A stretch of 64,000 bases of DNA. Origin: Rhodoferax sp. (GTDB lineage Bacteria; Pseudomonadota; Gammaproteobacteria; Burkholderiales; Burkholderiaceae_C). Positions 56,393 through 64,000 of the stretch are shown here, piece after piece; the stretch's first letter is position 1, and the number at the start of each line of letters is the position of its first letter. Position numbers and translations under genes: made by a program. Under the pieces are notes generated by a model that saw nothing but the letters and a program-made list of their open reading frames with translations, did not search any database and was not told the origin of the DNA. The DNA lies in contig NZ_JANXMU010000015.1 in assembly GCF_025354435.1 (NCBI RefSeq), forward strand, positions 29,450 through 93,449. The letters run 5' to 3'.

Positions 56393-57684
56393 ACCCGGGC
56401 CTTTAGCAACTCAGCCACCGCCAGCCCGGCTTTCAGGCCGTCTTCATGGAAGCCGTAGCCCATCCACGCGCCGCAGAAATAGGTGTTCTGCTGGCCTTGC
56501 AGCGCGGGCATGCGCTGCTGGGCGGCGATGGCGGCGAGGTCGAGAACCGGGTGTGCGTAGTCAAAAGTGCCCATGACATGGGTACGCGGAATCTCGCGGG
56601 TTGGATTCAACGACACCACGACGGGCTGCGCCCAGCACAGGGGCTGCAGCTTGTTGAGCCAGTAATGCAGGCACACGCGGGCCGATTCGGTGGCGGTGGC
56701 CGGGGCGCGCTCGTAGTTCCAGGCGGCCCAGGCCGCGGGGTTGCGTGGCAGCACCGAGGCATCGGTGTGCAGCACGGCGCGGTTGGCGTGGTAGTGGATA
56801 GCGCCTAGCGTGGCCTGCTCAGCTTCGCTGGGGGCGGCCAGCAGGGCCAGAGCTTGGTCGGAATGGGTGGCCAGCACCACTTTGTCGAAGCGCTCGGTGC
56901 GGGCAAAGCCGTGGTGCTGGCTGGTGATAAACACGCCATCCAACGTGCGCTCGATGCGCATCACCGGGCTGTTCAGGCGCTTGTCGGTAATCTTGGCGGT
57001 GATCTTGTCCACGTAATGCCGCGCGCCGCCAGTCACCGTCCACCACTGGGGGCGGTTCAGCACCTGCAGCAGACCGTGGTTGTGGCAAAAGCGCACCATG
57101 GTCACCACCGGGAACAGCAGCATCTGTGCGGTGGGGCAGCTCCAGATGCAGCCCATCATCGGCAAAAAGTACCAATCGCGGAAGGCGGCGCCAAAGCGGT
57201 GCTGGTCCAAGAATTCGCCCAGCGGCTGGGCTAGGGCGGCATCGTTTCCCTCCAGCGCGAGCTGGGTGGTGATCTTGTTGAAGCGCAGCAGGTCGCGCAG
57301 CATGCCCCAAAAGCGCGGGCTCCACAGGTTGCTGCGCTGGGCGAACACGCTGGCCAGGGTGCTGCCGCTCCATTCCACATAGCGTTCGCCAGGTATCTGG
57401 GCCGAGAACGACATATCCGTCTTGGATGTGGCCACATTCAACTCGGCCAGCAGGGCAATGAGCTGCGGGTAGGTGCGTTCGTTGAAGACCAGGAAACCGG
57501 TGTCCACACCGTGGGTGACTAGGCCGTCGGGGGTGGGCAGGGTCAGATCGACGGTGTGGGTATGGCCGCCAAAGTAGCTGCCCGCCTCAAACAGCGTGGT
57601 GTGGGCCTGGCCCTGCAGGCTGTGCGCCACCGCCAGCCCGGAGATGCCGGAGCCGACGATAGCCAGTTTTATGCGGCTGGGCAT
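56389..57684 (-). CDS. NAD(P)/FAD-dependent amine-oxidase-like oxidoreductase
   Basis: This 431-residue flavoprotein has the N-terminal dinucleotide motif AIVGSGISGLAVAHSL with Glu (LFEAG) at the end of the second strand, THTVDLTLP and a C-terminal FAD contact (NTYFCGAWMGYGFHEDGL). It belongs to the phytoene-desaturase/amine-oxidase superfamily. First gene of the operon. ATG 57684 is chosen since the Rossmann strand follows within seven residues; the open frame upstream is non-coding repeat-like sequence. Confidence 0.88.
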   Translation of the reverse strand: MPSRIKLAIVGSGISGLAVAHSLQGQAHTTLFEAGSYFGGHTHTVDLTLPTPDGLVTHGVDTGFLVFNERTYPQLIALLAELNVATSKTDMSFSAQIPGERYVEWSGSTLASVFAQRSNLWSPRFWGMLRDLLRFNKITTQLALEGNDAALAQPLGEFLDQHRFGAAFRDWYFLPMMGCIWSCPTAQMLLFPVVTMVRFCHNHGLLQVLNRPQWWTVTGGARHYVDKITAKITDKRLNSPVMRIERTLDGVFITSQHHGFARTERFDKVVLATHSDQALALLAAPSEAEQATLGAIHYHANRAVLHTDASVLPRNPAAWAAWNYERAPATATESARVCLHYWLNKLQPLCWAQPVVVSLNPTREIPRTHVMGTFDYAHPVLDLAAIAAQQRMPALQGQQNTYFCGAWMGYGFHEDGLKAGLAVAELLKARV

Positions 57685-57689
57685 ACCGC

Positions 57690-57900
57690 GGGAAGGAAAG
57701 TGGCTGCGAAGCACCCCAAGGCGAACGAGGGAGTGAGGGAGGAGGAGAACCGCCCCGGGGTTGCGTTCCGACACACAGAGTGCGGACGGCTTCGCTGCCA
57801 GAAAAAGGTGTGCGTCCCATCGGCCGCTGTGCCGGTACAGACAGGCCCTGACCGCCATAAGTTCCCGACCCGCGCCGCAAGACGGGGGTAAAGGAATGTG
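57690..57900. repeat. GC-rich dispersed-repeat-like sequence upstream of the lipid operon
   Basis: An open but featureless stretch within the 447-base divergent gap. It looks like a conserved non-coding element that I believe recurs in Comamonadaceae, but only one copy is in this window, so the claim rests on memory. It separates the promoter from the first ATG by over 200 bases. Confidence 0.35.
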
Positions 57901-57934
57901 AAGCGCGGAGTGGGTGGGAAACACATATAACGAT

Positions 57935-57966
57935 AATATACCAATCAGTCACTTTGTGACCAACAA
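57935..57966 (-). promoter_or_regulatory. operon promoter with dyad in spacer
   Basis: On the minus strand TTGTTG (57966-57961), 20-base spacer, TATATT (57940-57935); TTGGTC with a 17-base spacer is the alternative. The spacer contains the perfect inverted repeat GTCAC-AAA-GTGAC (57948-57960). Long spacers with an internal dyad are the hallmark of MerR-family activation. It faces the flavoprotein-DUF1365-cfa operon. Confidence 0.5.
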
Positions 57967-58131
57967 GTTTTATTTTATCTGCGGATGTGTCGGACTGCCA
58001 CCCTTCTATCATAAAGGAGCGGATTGACCGCCTAAAATGAAAAATTGCGACTTGCACAGCGCCTGCCGAGAAAGGCTTGAATCCGCACAGGCCGGTGCTG
58101 CGTATAGTCTTAGGTGTTACGAAGGATTGCC

Positions 58132-58998
58132 ATGCTCTACCCTGAACTTTTCAAACAACTAGAAGCTGTGCGCTGGAACATGGACAAAGACGTTCCATGG
58201 GACGCGTTTGACCCGGCGCTGCTCTCTGACGAGCAAGCGCAAACCATCAAGATGAACGCCATCACCGAGTGGGCGGCCCTGCCCGCCACCGAGATGTTTT
58301 TGCGCGACAACCAAGATGACAGCGACTTCTCCGCCTTCATGTCGATCTGGTTTTTTGAAGAGCAAAAACATTCGCTGGTGCTGATGGAATACCTGCGCCG
58401 CTTCCGCCCCGAGCTGGTGCCCACCGAGCAAGAGCTGCACGACGTGCGTTTCGAGTTCGACCGGGCCCCGCCGCTGGAAACCCTGATGCTGCACTTCTGT
58501 GGCGAGATCCGGCTGAACCACTGGTACCGCCGCGCTAGCGAATGGCACTCCGAGCCGGTCATCAAAAACATCTACATCAAGCTCAGCCAGGACGAAGCCC
58601 GCCACGGCGGTGCCTACCTGCGCTACATGAAGCGCGCCATCGCCAACGTGGGCAACGAGGCCCGTACCGCCTTCACCAAGGTCGGCGTACTGATGGCGAG
58701 CGCCCGCCGCACGGCCCAGGCGCTGCACCCCACCAACCTGCACGTGAACGAGAGCCTGTTCCCGCGCGACACCATCCAAAGCCGCCTGCCCGATCCTGCT
58801 TGGCTGGAGCACTGGCTGGACACGCAAATCAAGTTTGACGCGGTGTGGGAGGGCAAGGTGGTCGATCGCATCCTGCACAACCTGAGCCTGCTGATGGACC
58901 GCAGCTTCAAGACCGTGCAAGAGCTGAACCGCTACCGCAAGGAAGTCAGCAAAGAGCTGGCGGCCGAAGTGGAACCGGCAGTTCCCGCCGCCACCTGA
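58132..58998 (+). CDS. ferritin-like / acyl-desaturase-like di-iron protein
   Basis: This 288-residue helical protein has two di-iron motifs: FFEEQKHS (EExxH) near residue 82 and SQDEARHG (DExxH) near residue 158, with further Glu ligands (EWAALPATEMF, FCGEIRLNHW). The spacing resembles acyl-ACP desaturase type 2 and ferritin-like oxidoreductases more than iron-storage ferritin. ATG 58132 follows GAAGGA. It is divergent from the lipid-modification operon, which supports a desaturase or oxygenase role on fatty acids. Confidence 0.8.
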   Translation: MLYPELFKQLEAVRWNMDKDVPWDAFDPALLSDEQAQTIKMNAITEWAALPATEMFLRDNQDDSDFSAFMSIWFFEEQKHSLVLMEYLRRFRPELVPTEQELHDVRFEFDRAPPLETLMLHFCGEIRLNHWYRRASEWHSEPVIKNIYIKLSQDEARHGGAYLRYMKRAIANVGNEARTAFTKVGVLMASARRTAQALHPTNLHVNESLFPRDTIQSRLPDPAWLEHWLDTQIKFDAVWEGKVVDRILHNLSLLMDRSFKTVQELNRYRKEVSKELAAEVEPAVPAAT

Positions 58999-58999
58999 G

Positions 59000-60202
59000 T
59001 TAGATCAACGCCAGCAGCTTCTCGAGCTGCACCTGCACCTTCACTTCGCGGTGCGGTACGTGGCCGATGATCTTGGTGGTCGGCATATTGGTTTCGCGCA
59101 CGATCATCTCGCCCATGGGCATGCCGTCGCGGTTGATGATCACCGCCACGCGCGGGGCCGTGGTGTTGGCGCTGCGGCGAATGACCATCGCCACCTCGCC
59201 ATTCGCCAGCCGCACATACACCCCCGGTGAGTACACGCCCACGGCCTTGATCAAGGCCGCGCCGGCCTGGTCCACATGCTGTTTTTCGTCGAAATAACAG
59301 GCCTGCATGGCGGCATTCGGTGGCATCGACAGGCGGCCGACCCGCGGGGACAGCCGGGCGATGAAGGTGTCTGCCAGCTGCAGCAGCCGGGCCAGGCGCA
59401 TGGCCACGGTTTTGGCCTCCAGCGGGCCGGGCGCTCGGTCGTGGTGGTGGCGCACCGCCAGCAGCCAGTCTTCGTTGTCCACGCCCATGGCCACCAGCAT
59501 GCTGAAAGCGCGCTGCGCGTGCTGCTCCACGGCTTCGATCTGCTTGGCCGTCAGGGCCTGGTTTTGCACCGTCAACTCGTCCTGCAGCGCGGTCATGGCG
59601 ATGTTCATGGTCAGCGCGGCCTTGCCCAGCGTGGCATCCTGGTCGGACGGCCAATTCAGCACCTCGCGCGCGGCCAGGCTGCACACCACGTAGACCAACA
59701 TGGCGTGGGTGGCGCTGTACATCTGCACCTCGGTGGCTGACAAGTGCATCAGCGCGCACAGCGTGGCATCGGGGTGGTGCTCCACCAGGGTGTGCAGCTC
59801 GGTGTAGAGCTTTTCCAACCGGGGCAGAAACTGGTCGCCCTGCGGGTCGCGCAGCAGGCCGTTGGCGCGGATTTGCAGCGCCGTCCAGTCGGGAATGCGG
59901 GTCGCTTCGGTGGCGGTACCCTTGGCCAGGTCCGATACCTCCAGCTGCATTTCGGCAATGTCGCCCAGTGGGGTCTCCGTGCGCACCATGTCGTACAGCT
60001 TGCCGACGTAGGCGCGGTGGTTGTCGGCGGCATCCACGTCCACACACAGGGTCATGCCGCGCGAAGTCCAGTAGGTGATCTCCTCGCGCTCGGTGATGAT
60101 GTAGCCCTTGTGCGCCAGCAGCACGCCCTGCTCATTGCGCAAGGCGAACGGCAGCGGTTGTCCGAGGCGCAGTGTGGCGGTGTTGACGGCAATGAGGTTC
60201 AT
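59000..60202 (-). CDS. degenerate HD-GYP-like signalling protein
   Basis: This 400-residue protein has an N-terminal PilZ-like/DUF3391-like segment and a central helical region shaped like an HD-GYP domain. Expected catalytic motifs are altered: HD-type LLHDIGK reads MTALQDE, and HHExxDGxGYP reads HHHDRAPGPL. It is probably not an active c-di-GMP phosphodiesterase but may bind the nucleotide. ATG 60202 has weak ribosome-site support. It ends one base from the ferritin-like gene's stop. Confidence 0.7.
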   Translation of the reverse strand: MNLIAVNTATLRLGQPLPFALRNEQGVLLAHKGYIITEREEITYWTSRGMTLCVDVDAADNHRAYVGKLYDMVRTETPLGDIAEMQLEVSDLAKGTATEATRIPDWTALQIRANGLLRDPQGDQFLPRLEKLYTELHTLVEHHPDATLCALMHLSATEVQMYSATHAMLVYVVCSLAAREVLNWPSDQDATLGKAALTMNIAMTALQDELTVQNQALTAKQIEAVEQHAQRAFSMLVAMGVDNEDWLLAVRHHHDRAPGPLEAKTVAMRLARLLQLADTFIARLSPRVGRLSMPPNAAMQACYFDEKQHVDQAGAALIKAVGVYSPGVYVRLANGEVAMVIRRSANTTAPRVAVIINRDGMPMGEMIVRETNMPTTKIIGHVPHREVKVQVQLEKLLALI

Positions 60203-60273
60203 GGTGTGGGCAAGAGTATCAGTTCCATCATCGGCAAAGCAGCGCGGTTCTTGAGGGCTGCTAGCATTTGCGC

Positions 60274-60777
60274 ATGACTGACACCTTAGCCCCTCCCGCC
60301 TTTCTGGCCAAAATCTGCAGCCGTGCCGACGCACCGGCCCGGCTCGCCGACCTGCCCCGCCCCTGGGTGTTTACCAACGGCGTGTTCGACATCCTGCACC
60401 GCGGCCACGCCAGCTACCTAGCGCAGGCCCGGTCGCTGGGCGGCAGCCTCATTGTGGCGCTGAACAGCGATGCTTCGGCCCGCCGCCTGGGCAAGGGCCC
60501 GGACCGCCCACTGAACGCCGAGGCCGACCGCGCCGTGCTGATGGCCGCGCTGGAGTCGGTGAGCCTGGTCACCTGGTTTGACGAGAACACGCCGCTGGAG
60601 CTCATCACCGAACTGCGCCCCGACATCCTGGTCAAAGGCGGCGACTACGACATGCAAAAGCTGGCCGAGACCGCCGTGGTGCAGGCCTACGGCGGCACGG
60701 CGCGGGCGATTCCGTTCGTCGATGGCTATTCCACCACCGCGCTGGTGCGCAAGATCCAGCAGCCGCGCGGTGGCTGA
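60274..60777 (+). CDS. rfaE2: D-glycero-beta-D-manno-heptose 1-phosphate adenylyltransferase
   Basis: This 167-residue nucleotidyltransferase has the motif FTNGVFDILHRGHASYL (HxGH) near residue 40 and GGDYDMQKLAE; it corresponds to the C-terminal domain of E. coli HldE. It makes ADP-heptose for the LPS inner core. The kinase half (RfaE1) is not in the window. Its stop overlaps the permease start by 8 bases. Confidence 0.93.
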   Translation: MTDTLAPPAFLAKICSRADAPARLADLPRPWVFTNGVFDILHRGHASYLAQARSLGGSLIVALNSDASARRLGKGPDRPLNAEADRAVLMAALESVSLVTWFDENTPLELITELRPDILVKGGDYDMQKLAETAVVQAYGGTARAIPFVDGYSTTALVRKIQQPRGG

Positions 60778-61888
60778 GCCGCTGCAGCGCGCCTGGCGGG
60801 CGCTGCGCCAAGACACTTTTCTGCAAATCCTGCTGCTGGGGCTGGTGGCCCTGAGCTTCGCCACCCGTACCCCGCTGGCCGCCTACCCCAGCCTGGTGGA
60901 CTGGCCCACCATTGCCGCCCTCACCGGTCTGCTGGCCCTGACCCAGGGCGTGGAGGCCAGCGGCGCCCTGCACCGCCTGGGCCACTGGCTGGTGGGCTAC
61001 ATGACCAGCGAACGCGCGGCCGCCCTGTGCCTGGTCAGCGCCGCCGCCGTGCTGTCCACCGTGCTGACCAACGACGTGGCGCTGTTCGTCATCGTGCCGC
61101 TCACCCTGGGCATCTGCCGCATCACCCCGCTGCCGACCACCCGGCTGGTGGTGTTCGAGGCGCTGGCGGTGAATGCAAGCTCGGCCCTCACGCCCATCGG
61201 CAACCCGCAAAACCTGTTTCTGTGGCAACTCTCGGGCAGCTCGTTTGGCAGTTTTGTGCTGCACATGCTGCCGCTGGTGGCGGTGCTGATGCTGTTGCTG
61301 CTGGCAGTGACGGCCCTGGCCTTCTCAGGCCGCGCCCTGCAGGCCACCGACCCCGTCACGGAACACCCGCTCAACCGGCGGCTGCTGGGCGCGTCGCTGC
61401 TGCTGTACCCCGTGTTTTTGGTGCTGACCGACCTGCACTACGCCCCCTGGGCCCTGGTGGCCGTACTGCTGTGCCTGGGGGCTTTGCACTGGCGCGTGCT
61501 GGCGCAAATCGACTGGGGGCTGCTGCTGGTGTTTGTGCTGATGTTCATCGACCTACGCCTGCTGGTCGGGCTGGATGCCGTGCAGTACGCACTGGCAGGT
61601 TGGGAACTGGCCCAGCCGCTGCACCTGTTCTGGGCTGGCATCGCCACCTCGCAAATCGTCAGCAACGTACCCGCCGCGATTGCACTGGCCGAGTTCTCCA
61701 AAAACTGGAAGGTGCTGGCCTATGCCGTCAACATCGGCGGCTTCGGCCTGATGGTCGGCTCCCTCGCCAACCTGATCGCCCTACGCATGGCACCAGATAA
61801 AAAAGCCTGGATCAGCTTCCACATCTGGTCCCTGCCATTTTTGGTGGCCGGGGCGGCAGTGGGCTGGCTGCTGCTGTTTGCTATGTAA
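60770..61888 (+). CDS. SLC13/ArsB-NhaD-type permease
   Basis: This 372-residue membrane protein has ~10-11 hydrophobic segments and the two ion-transporter-superfamily signatures STVLTNDVALFVIVPL...NASSALTPIGNPQN and IVSNVPAAIAL...GSLANLIAL. It is shorter than ArsB (~430). It could move an anion (arsenite, dicarboxylate) or Na+. GTG 60770 is the only suitable start and overlaps rfaE2. Confidence 0.83.
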   Translation: MAEPLQRAWRALRQDTFLQILLLGLVALSFATRTPLAAYPSLVDWPTIAALTGLLALTQGVEASGALHRLGHWLVGYMTSERAAALCLVSAAAVLSTVLTNDVALFVIVPLTLGICRITPLPTTRLVVFEALAVNASSALTPIGNPQNLFLWQLSGSSFGSFVLHMLPLVAVLMLLLLAVTALAFSGRALQATDPVTEHPLNRRLLGASLLLYPVFLVLTDLHYAPWALVAVLLCLGALHWRVLAQIDWGLLLVFVLMFIDLRLLVGLDAVQYALAGWELAQPLHLFWAGIATSQIVSNVPAAIALAEFSKNWKVLAYAVNIGGFGLMVGSLANLIALRMAPDKKAWISFHIWSLPFLVAGAAVGWLLLFAM

Positions 61889-61938
61889 AAAGTAGCTACT
61901 AGCGTATACCGAATATGCGCTAGAGGCCTAAAAAGCTT
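61884..61938. repeat. AT-rich palindromic intergenic repeat, copy 11
   Basis: ATGTAAAAAGTAGCTACTAGCGTATA ... TATGCGCTAGAGGCCTAAAAAGC. It begins in the permease stop codon and lies between convergent genes. Confidence 0.8.
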
Positions 61939-61948
61939 AAACTTTCCA

Positions 61949-62311
61949 TTACAGCGCGCTGGCAGGTATGCCGCGTATGCCCCAGCTTTCCATGGGTGGC
62001 TCGGTCAGCACCACCATGATGTCGGCGGGCGCAATGCCCAGGGCACCCAGGCGCTGCATCAGGGCCTGGTACAGCGCGCGCTTGGTCTCGATGGGGCGAC
62101 CGGGGAACATCAGAATATCCACCAGGGTGTAGTTCTCGGTCTTGCCGGGGGCTACCCAGAAGTGCTCGGGGCGGTGTTCGATGTAGCGGATCTGGCGGTC
62201 GTTTTCGGGCACCTGCAGGGCATCGCGCAGGGCCAGGTAGACGGCTTCCATCAGCGCGGTAACTTCGGCGGCGGGGCGGCTGCGGCGGACTTCGATTTTG
62301 GCGAGCGGCAT
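61949..62311 (-). CDS. tautomerase family protein
   Basis: This 120-residue protein has the catalytic Pro directly after the initiator Met ([10 protein letters not shown]), as in 4-oxalocrotonate tautomerase/MIF-fold proteins. The C-terminal part [19 protein letters not shown] is typical of longer single-chain members. Substrate unknown. Start 62311 is chosen because Pro-1 must follow Met. Confidence 0.85.
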   Translation of the reverse strand: MPLAKIEVRRSRPAAEVTALMEAVYLALRDALQVPENDRQIRYIEHRPEHFWVAPGKTENYTLVDILMFPGRPIETKRALYQALMQRLGALGIAPADIMVVLTEPPMESWGIRGIPASAL

Positions 62312-62458
62312 GGGGGTTCGGGATGGGTGGGCTGGGGCATCCATTGTGATGCCACGCACCCCGTGTTACCGGGCCAGTACACAGCGCCCAATGGCAGCCC
62401 CGTAAAATACCGGACTCACAAGAATCCTCACCCTGCATTTCCACTGGAGCACCCCCCG

Positions 62459-64000
62459 ATGGCCGATACCCTCTTGAGCGCAACCACCCCTGACGTAGCG
62501 GCACCCGCGCAGGCCACGGGCAAACCGTCGGCCGCCATGGCCAACGCCATCCGCGCGCTCGCCATGGACGCGGTGCAAGCCGCCAACTCGGGACACCCCG
62601 GTGCTCCCATGGGCATGGCCGACATGGCCGTGGCTTTGTGGGACCAGCACCTGCAGCACAACCCGAAGAACCCGAACTGGATGAACCGCGACCGCTTCAT
62701 CCTGTCCAACGGCCACGGCTCCATGCTGCTGTATGCGCTGCTGCACCTCACCGGCTACAAGCTGCCCATGAGCGAGCTGAAGAACTTCCGCCAACTGCAC
62801 AGCAAGACCGCGGGCCACCCCGAGTACGGCATCACACCCGGCGTGGAAACCACCACCGGCCCGCTGGGCCAGGGCATCACCAACGCCGTCGGCTTCGCGC
62901 TGGCCGAGAAGCTGCTGGCGCAAGAGTTCAACCGTGACGGCCATGCCATCGTCGACCACCACACCTACGCCTTCATGGGCGACGGTTGCCTGATGGAAGG
63001 CATCAGCCACGAAGCCGCGGCCCTGGCCGGTGCCTGGAAGCTGAACAAACTGGTCGCCCTGTACGACGACAACGGCATCTCCATCGACGGCCAGGTCGCG
63101 CCCTGGTTCATCGACAACACCGCGCTGCGTTTTGTGGCCTACGGCTGGAACGTGATCGGCCCGATCGACGGCCACGATGCGGCTGCCGTATCGGAAGCCA
63201 TCACCCACGCCAAGGCCCAGGCCGAGAAGCCCACGCTCATCATCTGCAAGACCCATATCGGCAAAGGCAGCCCGAACCGCGCCAACACCGCCAAGGCCCA
63301 CGGCGAACCCCTGGGTGCCGAAGAAATCAAGCTGACCCGCGAAGCCCTGAACTGGCCTTACGCCCCGTTCACTATTCCCAAGGATATCGCTGCCGCCTGG
63401 GATGCCAAGAGCGCCGGTGCCGCCCGCGAAGCCGCCTGGAACACCCAGTTCGCCGCTTACAAGGCCGCCTTCCCCGCTGAAGCCAAAGAACTGCTGCGCC
63501 GCATGAAGGGAGAGCTGCCGAAGAACTTCGCCCAGACCGCCGTGGACACCGTCATCGCCGCCCACACCAAGGGCGAAACGGTTGCCTCGCGCAAGGCCTC
63601 GCAACTGGCACTCGAAGCCTTTACCGCCGCCCTGCCTGAAATGCTGGGTGGCTCGGCCGATTTGACCGGCTCCAACCTGACCAACACCAAGAGCACGCCC
63701 AACCTGCGCTTCGACACCATTACCGGTGTGGGCAACGGTGGCCGCCACATCAACTACGGCGTGCGCGAATTCGGCATGGCCGCCATCATGAACGGCGTGG
63801 CCCTGCACGGTGGCTTCATCCCCTACGGCGGCACCTTCCTGACCTTCAGCGACTACAGTCGCAACGCCATCCGCATGGCCGCGCTGATGAAGCTGCGCGT
63901 GGTGCACGTGTTCACCCACGACTCCATCGGCCTGGGCGAAGACGGCCCGACCCACCAGTCGGTCGAACACGCCGCCAGCCTGCGTTTGATCCCCAACCTG
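62459..64000 (+). CDS. tkt: transketolase, housekeeping type (3' end outside window)
   Basis: From ATG 62459, 514 codons are visible and the gene runs off the right edge. A ~25-residue Ala/Thr-rich lead precedes the conserved [20 protein letters not shown]. The TPP motif is [20 protein letters not shown] with NGISIDG. The pyrimidine domain has [15 protein letters not shown]. It looks like the standard bacterial TktA for the Calvin / pentose phosphate pathways and is clearly different from the paralogue at 27190. Confidence 0.96.
   Translation, partial: MADTLLSATTPDVAAPAQATGKPSAAMANAIRALAMDAVQAANSGHPGAPMGMADMAVALWDQHLQHNPKNPNWMNRDRFILSNGHGSMLLYALLHLTGYKLPMSELKNFRQLHSKTAGHPEYGITPGVETTTGPLGQGITNAVGFALAEKLLAQEFNRDGHAIVDHHTYAFMGDGCLMEGISHEAAALAGAWKLNKLVALYDDNGISIDGQVAPWFIDNTALRFVAYGWNVIGPIDGHDAAAVSEAITHAKAQAEKPTLIICKTHIGKGSPNRANTAKAHGEPLGAEEIKLTREALNWPYAPFTIPKDIAAAWDAKSAGAAREAAWNTQFAAYKAAFPAEAKELLRRMKGELPKNFAQTAVDTVIAAHTKGETVASRKASQLALEAFTAALPEMLGGSADLTGSNLTNTKSTPNLRFDTITGVGNGGRHINYGVREFGMAAIMNGVALHGGFIPYGGTFLTFSDYSRNAIRMAALMKLRVVHVFTHDSIGLGEDGPTHQSVEHAASLRLIPNL

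Noticed and set aside
57685..57924. 80-codon in-frame extension of the flavoprotein upstream of ATG 57684
   Set aside because: The extra residues are not protein-like, the Rossmann motif begins at the later ATG, and the DNA looks like a non-coding dispersed element.
62366..63970. 534-codon antisense open frame at the right edge
   Set aside because: It is the shadow of the truncated transketolase on the plus strand, whose TPP and pyrimidine motifs are intact.

Overview
The window looks like a chromosomal segment of a betaproteobacterium of the family Comamonadaceae (Rhodoferax-like). The support is the uniformly high GC content, the block rpmH-rnpA-yidD-yidC-mnmE next to dnaA-dnaN-gyrB, the protein families present, and an AT-rich palindromic intergenic repeat of the 'AAATAGGCCTCTAGCGC...GCTAGTAGCTATTT' type, which I associate with this family. 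The genus is inference. I saw no rRNA, tRNA, insertion sequence, prophage or CRISPR array.

Layout. 1-2.5 kb: the end of an SMC-like ATPase, an ECF-type sigma factor with a tiny zinc-finger partner, and two tandem RRM/glycine-rich RNA-binding proteins with related 5' leaders. 2.5-5.4 kb: an SDR and the LPS operon kdsD-kdsC-lptC (minus strand). 5.5-9.1 kb: a Kef-type antiporter, apt, a hypothetical gene and a cyclic-nucleotide-binding protein. 9.1-19 kb: the replication-origin neighbourhood. mnmE, yidC, yidD, rnpA and rpmH run left on the minus strand; dnaA, dnaN and gyrB run right. The dnaA promoter carries a DnaA box overlapping its -35. 19-23 kb: a BrnA-like remnant, a TetR regulator, and a Tat-exported metallo-beta-lactamase-fold protein interrupted by an in-frame TAG.

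23-32 kb: a lytic transglycosylase, then a minus-strand operon gnd - tkt - glucoamylase-family (GH144-like) protein - MerA-like flavoprotein, and an MFS pump. 32-40 kb: an AAA+/DUF4143 ATPase coupled to a DnaQ-like exonuclease, eutBC, a broken ORF, a GST, and an AruI-like decarboxylase with RidA. 40-47 kb: topoisomerase III with a histone-like Lys/Ala tail and a C-terminal SWIB domain, divergent from a SET-domain methyltransferase that heads a SET-birA-SPOR-crcB run. 47-51 kb: small secreted proteins and a sensor kinase without an adjacent response regulator.

50.8-57.7 kb: a tightly packed eight-gene minus-strand operon (FAD oxidoreductase, DUF1365, cyclopropane/methyl fatty-acid synthase, chalcone-isomerase-like protein, MFS, DUF3833 lipoprotein, SDR, NTF2-like). 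It resembles the light / singlet-oxygen inducible lipid-modification clusters of proteobacteria and diverges from a ferritin-like / acyl-desaturase-like gene. 59-64 kb: a degenerate HD-GYP protein, rfaE2, an SLC13/ArsB-like permease, a tautomerase and the start of a second, housekeeping-type transketolase cut by the right edge.

Most notable: the SET / TopB-SWIB pair, the lipid-modification operon with a dyad in its promoter, the intergenic repeat family (one copy supplies the cfa stop codon and encodes the apparent signal peptide of the next gene), the amber-interrupted metallo-beta-lactamase gene, and two divergent transketolases.
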